From Poriferisodalis sp965204125 (GTDB lineage Bacteria; Actinomycetota; Acidimicrobiia; Acidimicrobiales; Poriferisodalaceae), in assembly GCF_965204125.1 (NCBI RefSeq), contig NZ_OZ241968.1, forward strand, positions 682,001 through 746,000: 64,000 nucleotides of DNA, given 5' to 3'. This document shows, in pieces, positions 62,941 through 64,000 of the stretch; the first letter of the stretch is position 1; every line of letters starts with the position of its first letter. The translations under genes were made by a program, and so were the position numbers. The notes beneath the pieces are model-generated. The model ran no database searches. It was given only the letters and a program-made list of their open reading frames with translations, and was not told the DNA's origin.

Positions 62941-63663
62941 ATGAGTGTCCTCGAGTACTTGATCGCGGCGCTGTTCGTGGCCGCCGGGGCGGGAACGCAG
63001 GCGTGCATCGGCATCGGCATGGGCTTGATCGTGGGCCCGGTGCTGGTGACCATCGAGCCGACGGGGATTCCCGGACCCATGCTGATGCTCGCCGGTGGCA
63101 TCAACCTCCGCAACGCCATCGCGGACCGAGCGGCCCTGAACGCTCCTGCTCTGCGCAGGCAGTTGATTGCAGCGCCGCTCGGTCTCGTCGGCGGTGTCGC
63201 GCTGCTGACCGTGCTGAGCGACCGCTCGCTGGCGATCGCTGTGAGCGTGTTCGTGCTGGCAGCCGTGGCGGTGCAAGCCATCGGATTCCGGCCGCCCGAG
63301 GGCCGGCGAGCCGATTATGCGGCCGGTGCCGGAACAGCGTTCTCGTCGTCGGTGGCGGCCGTGCCCGGGCCGGTGTATGCCGTCTTCGCCAGCCACTGGG
63401 AACCAGCCGCTCTGCGGGCCACCTTGGCTACCTTCATGCTGTTCGTCGGCACGGCGATCATCGCTGCCCTCGTCATCATCGGGGAGTTCGGCCTGCGCGA
63501 GCTGTGGCTCGCGCTGGGCCTGCTGCCCGCCGTCGCACTCGGGCTGCCGATCGGCAGGTGGCTGCGGCCGAGGATTGCAGGACCGCGCTTTCGGATCATC
63601 GTGCTGTCGGTGGCGGCAACCAGCGCCACTGTCGTGCTCGTCCGCCAGCTCGCGGCCGGCTAG
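62941..63663 (+). CDS. TauE/SafE family sulfite/anion exporter
   Basis: This 240-residue integral membrane protein has seven to eight hydrophobic segments and the N-terminal TauE pattern (ALFVAAGAGTQACIGIGMGL). The family moves sulfite, sulfoacetate or organic anions across the membrane. No sulfonate genes are adjacent, so the substrate is open. The ATG follows a GTG-rich spacer 71 nt after the acyl-CoA dehydrogenase, without a clear ribosome-binding site. Confidence 0.84.
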   Translation: MSVLEYLIAALFVAAGAGTQACIGIGMGLIVGPVLVTIEPTGIPGPMLMLAGGINLRNAIADRAALNAPALRRQLIAAPLGLVGGVALLTVLSDRSLAIAVSVFVLAAVAVQAIGFRPPEGRRADYAAGAGTAFSSSVAAVPGPVYAVFASHWEPAALRATLATFMLFVGTAIIAALVIIGEFGLRELWLALGLLPAVALGLPIGRWLRPRIAGPRFRIIVLSVAATSATVVLVRQLAAG

Positions 63664-63700
63664 GGGTCATCGGGGCTCGGCGAAGCCTCGGCGTGTTCGT

Positions 63701-64000
63701 CTAGGACCAGGGATCCTCGGGGCCGGGGGTCGGCTTGGGCACCGGCGTGGTTGCCTCGGCGATGACGCTGGCCGCTGCTGCGGCCCCCGAACCGCCCATC
63801 GGCGCATCCATGGATCCGAGCACGGCCTCGATGGTGCCGATGGTCCCGAGCAGCATCGGCGGGTTGAGGTGCCCCATGTGCCCGATGCGGAACGCCGCAT
63901 CGGGGTCGCCTTGAATGTTGAGTCCCAAGGTGAGGCCAGCTTCGTTTTCGCACGTATGGCGGATCTGGCCAGCCGGCACCTCGCCCGTGCGCACCAGCGT
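63701..64000 (-). CDS. Pyridoxal-phosphate aminotransferase, C-terminal part (cut by window end)
   Basis: Only about the last 100 codons are inside the window. The frame continues upstream beyond base 64000. It ends in a class V aminotransferase (alanine-glyoxylate/serine type) signature, AFRIGHMGHLNPPMLLGTIG, followed by an Ala/Pro-rich tail. The full function cannot be judged from this part. Confidence 0.75.
   Translation of the reverse strand, partial: TLVRTGEVPAGQIRHTCENEAGLTLGLNIQGDPDAAFRIGHMGHLNPPMLLGTIGTIEAVLGSMDAPMGGSGAAAAASVIAEATTPVPKPTPGPEDPWS

Overview
The window is about 64 kb of high-G+C DNA packed with roughly 65 genes and almost no spacer. Many genes start with GTG, stop/start overlaps (ATGA, GTGA, TGATG) are frequent, and families such as CaiB/BaiF CoA-transferases, FAD/GcvT demethylating dehydrogenases, phytanoyl-CoA dioxygenases, acyl-CoA dehydrogenases, sucrase-ferredoxin-like and DUF4389 proteins recur. 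This suggests an aerobic, heterotrophic actinobacterium, possibly an Acidimicrobiia-like marine or host-associated lineage. The placement is inferred from gene content and has not been tested phylogenetically. There are no rRNA or tRNA genes, insertion sequences, phage genes or CRISPR arrays.

Region by region. 1-6.3 kb: VOC protein, two-domain CoA-transferase, dodecin, a dodecin-stress-protein-like fusion, a double CMD-domain protein and a crotonase. 6.4-8.7 kb: a small accessory island with a PD-(D/E)XK nuclease-like protein, an unknown protein and a VapBC-type toxin-antitoxin pair. 8.8-18.2 kb: epoxide-hydrolase-like protein, two MFS transporters, an alcohol dehydrogenase/SDR pair, a molybdopterin oxidoreductase and a DUF429 protein. 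18.7-29.0 kb: an aerobic form I carbon monoxide dehydrogenase locus. coxD and coxE lie on the plus strand with three small unknown genes. Convergent to them is one minus-strand operon: an 84-codon leader gene, coxM, coxS, coxL (active-site motif AYRCSFR), an XdhC-YHS fusion, coxG and five consecutive small membrane proteins. 29.2-34.8 kb: membrane protein, isopropylmalate-dehydrogenase-like and Ldh2-like dehydrogenases, a flavin-dependent acyl-CoA-dehydrogenase-like protein and a TPP enzyme. 34.9-42.5 kb: tandem DUF4389 proteins, PhyH oxygenase, membrane-anchored glutamate-synthase-like protein, sucrase-ferredoxin-like protein, second CoA-transferase, shikimate kinase and arsenate reductase. 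42.6-53.1 kb: a block for N-methylated or amino compounds, with an MttB-like methyltransferase, two dimethylglycine/sarcosine-dehydrogenase-like proteins, an FMN hydroxyacid oxidase, a class III aminotransferase and an MDR dehydrogenase. 53.1-64 kb: secreted PHB-depolymerase-like esterase, MFS transporter, NAD-binding/DUF2867 protein, single-chain acyl-CoA carboxylase, nitroreductase, acyl-CoA dehydrogenase, TauE/SafE permease and a truncated aminotransferase.

How the genes fit together. The clearest system is CO oxidation: CoxMSL is the enzyme, CoxD/CoxE and the XdhC-type protein are expected to mature its Mo/Cu site, and CoxG is expected to link it to the membrane. The five small membrane proteins, co-oriented directly behind coxG, are the most interesting uncharacterised part. 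Two genome-style features also stand out. At least ten genes have a TANNNT hexamer 6-8 nt before the start codon, the arrangement expected for leaderless transcripts, and two such elements overlap head-to-head in a 24-nt intergenic region. Apart from the VapB-like antitoxin, I recognise no transcription regulator in the window.
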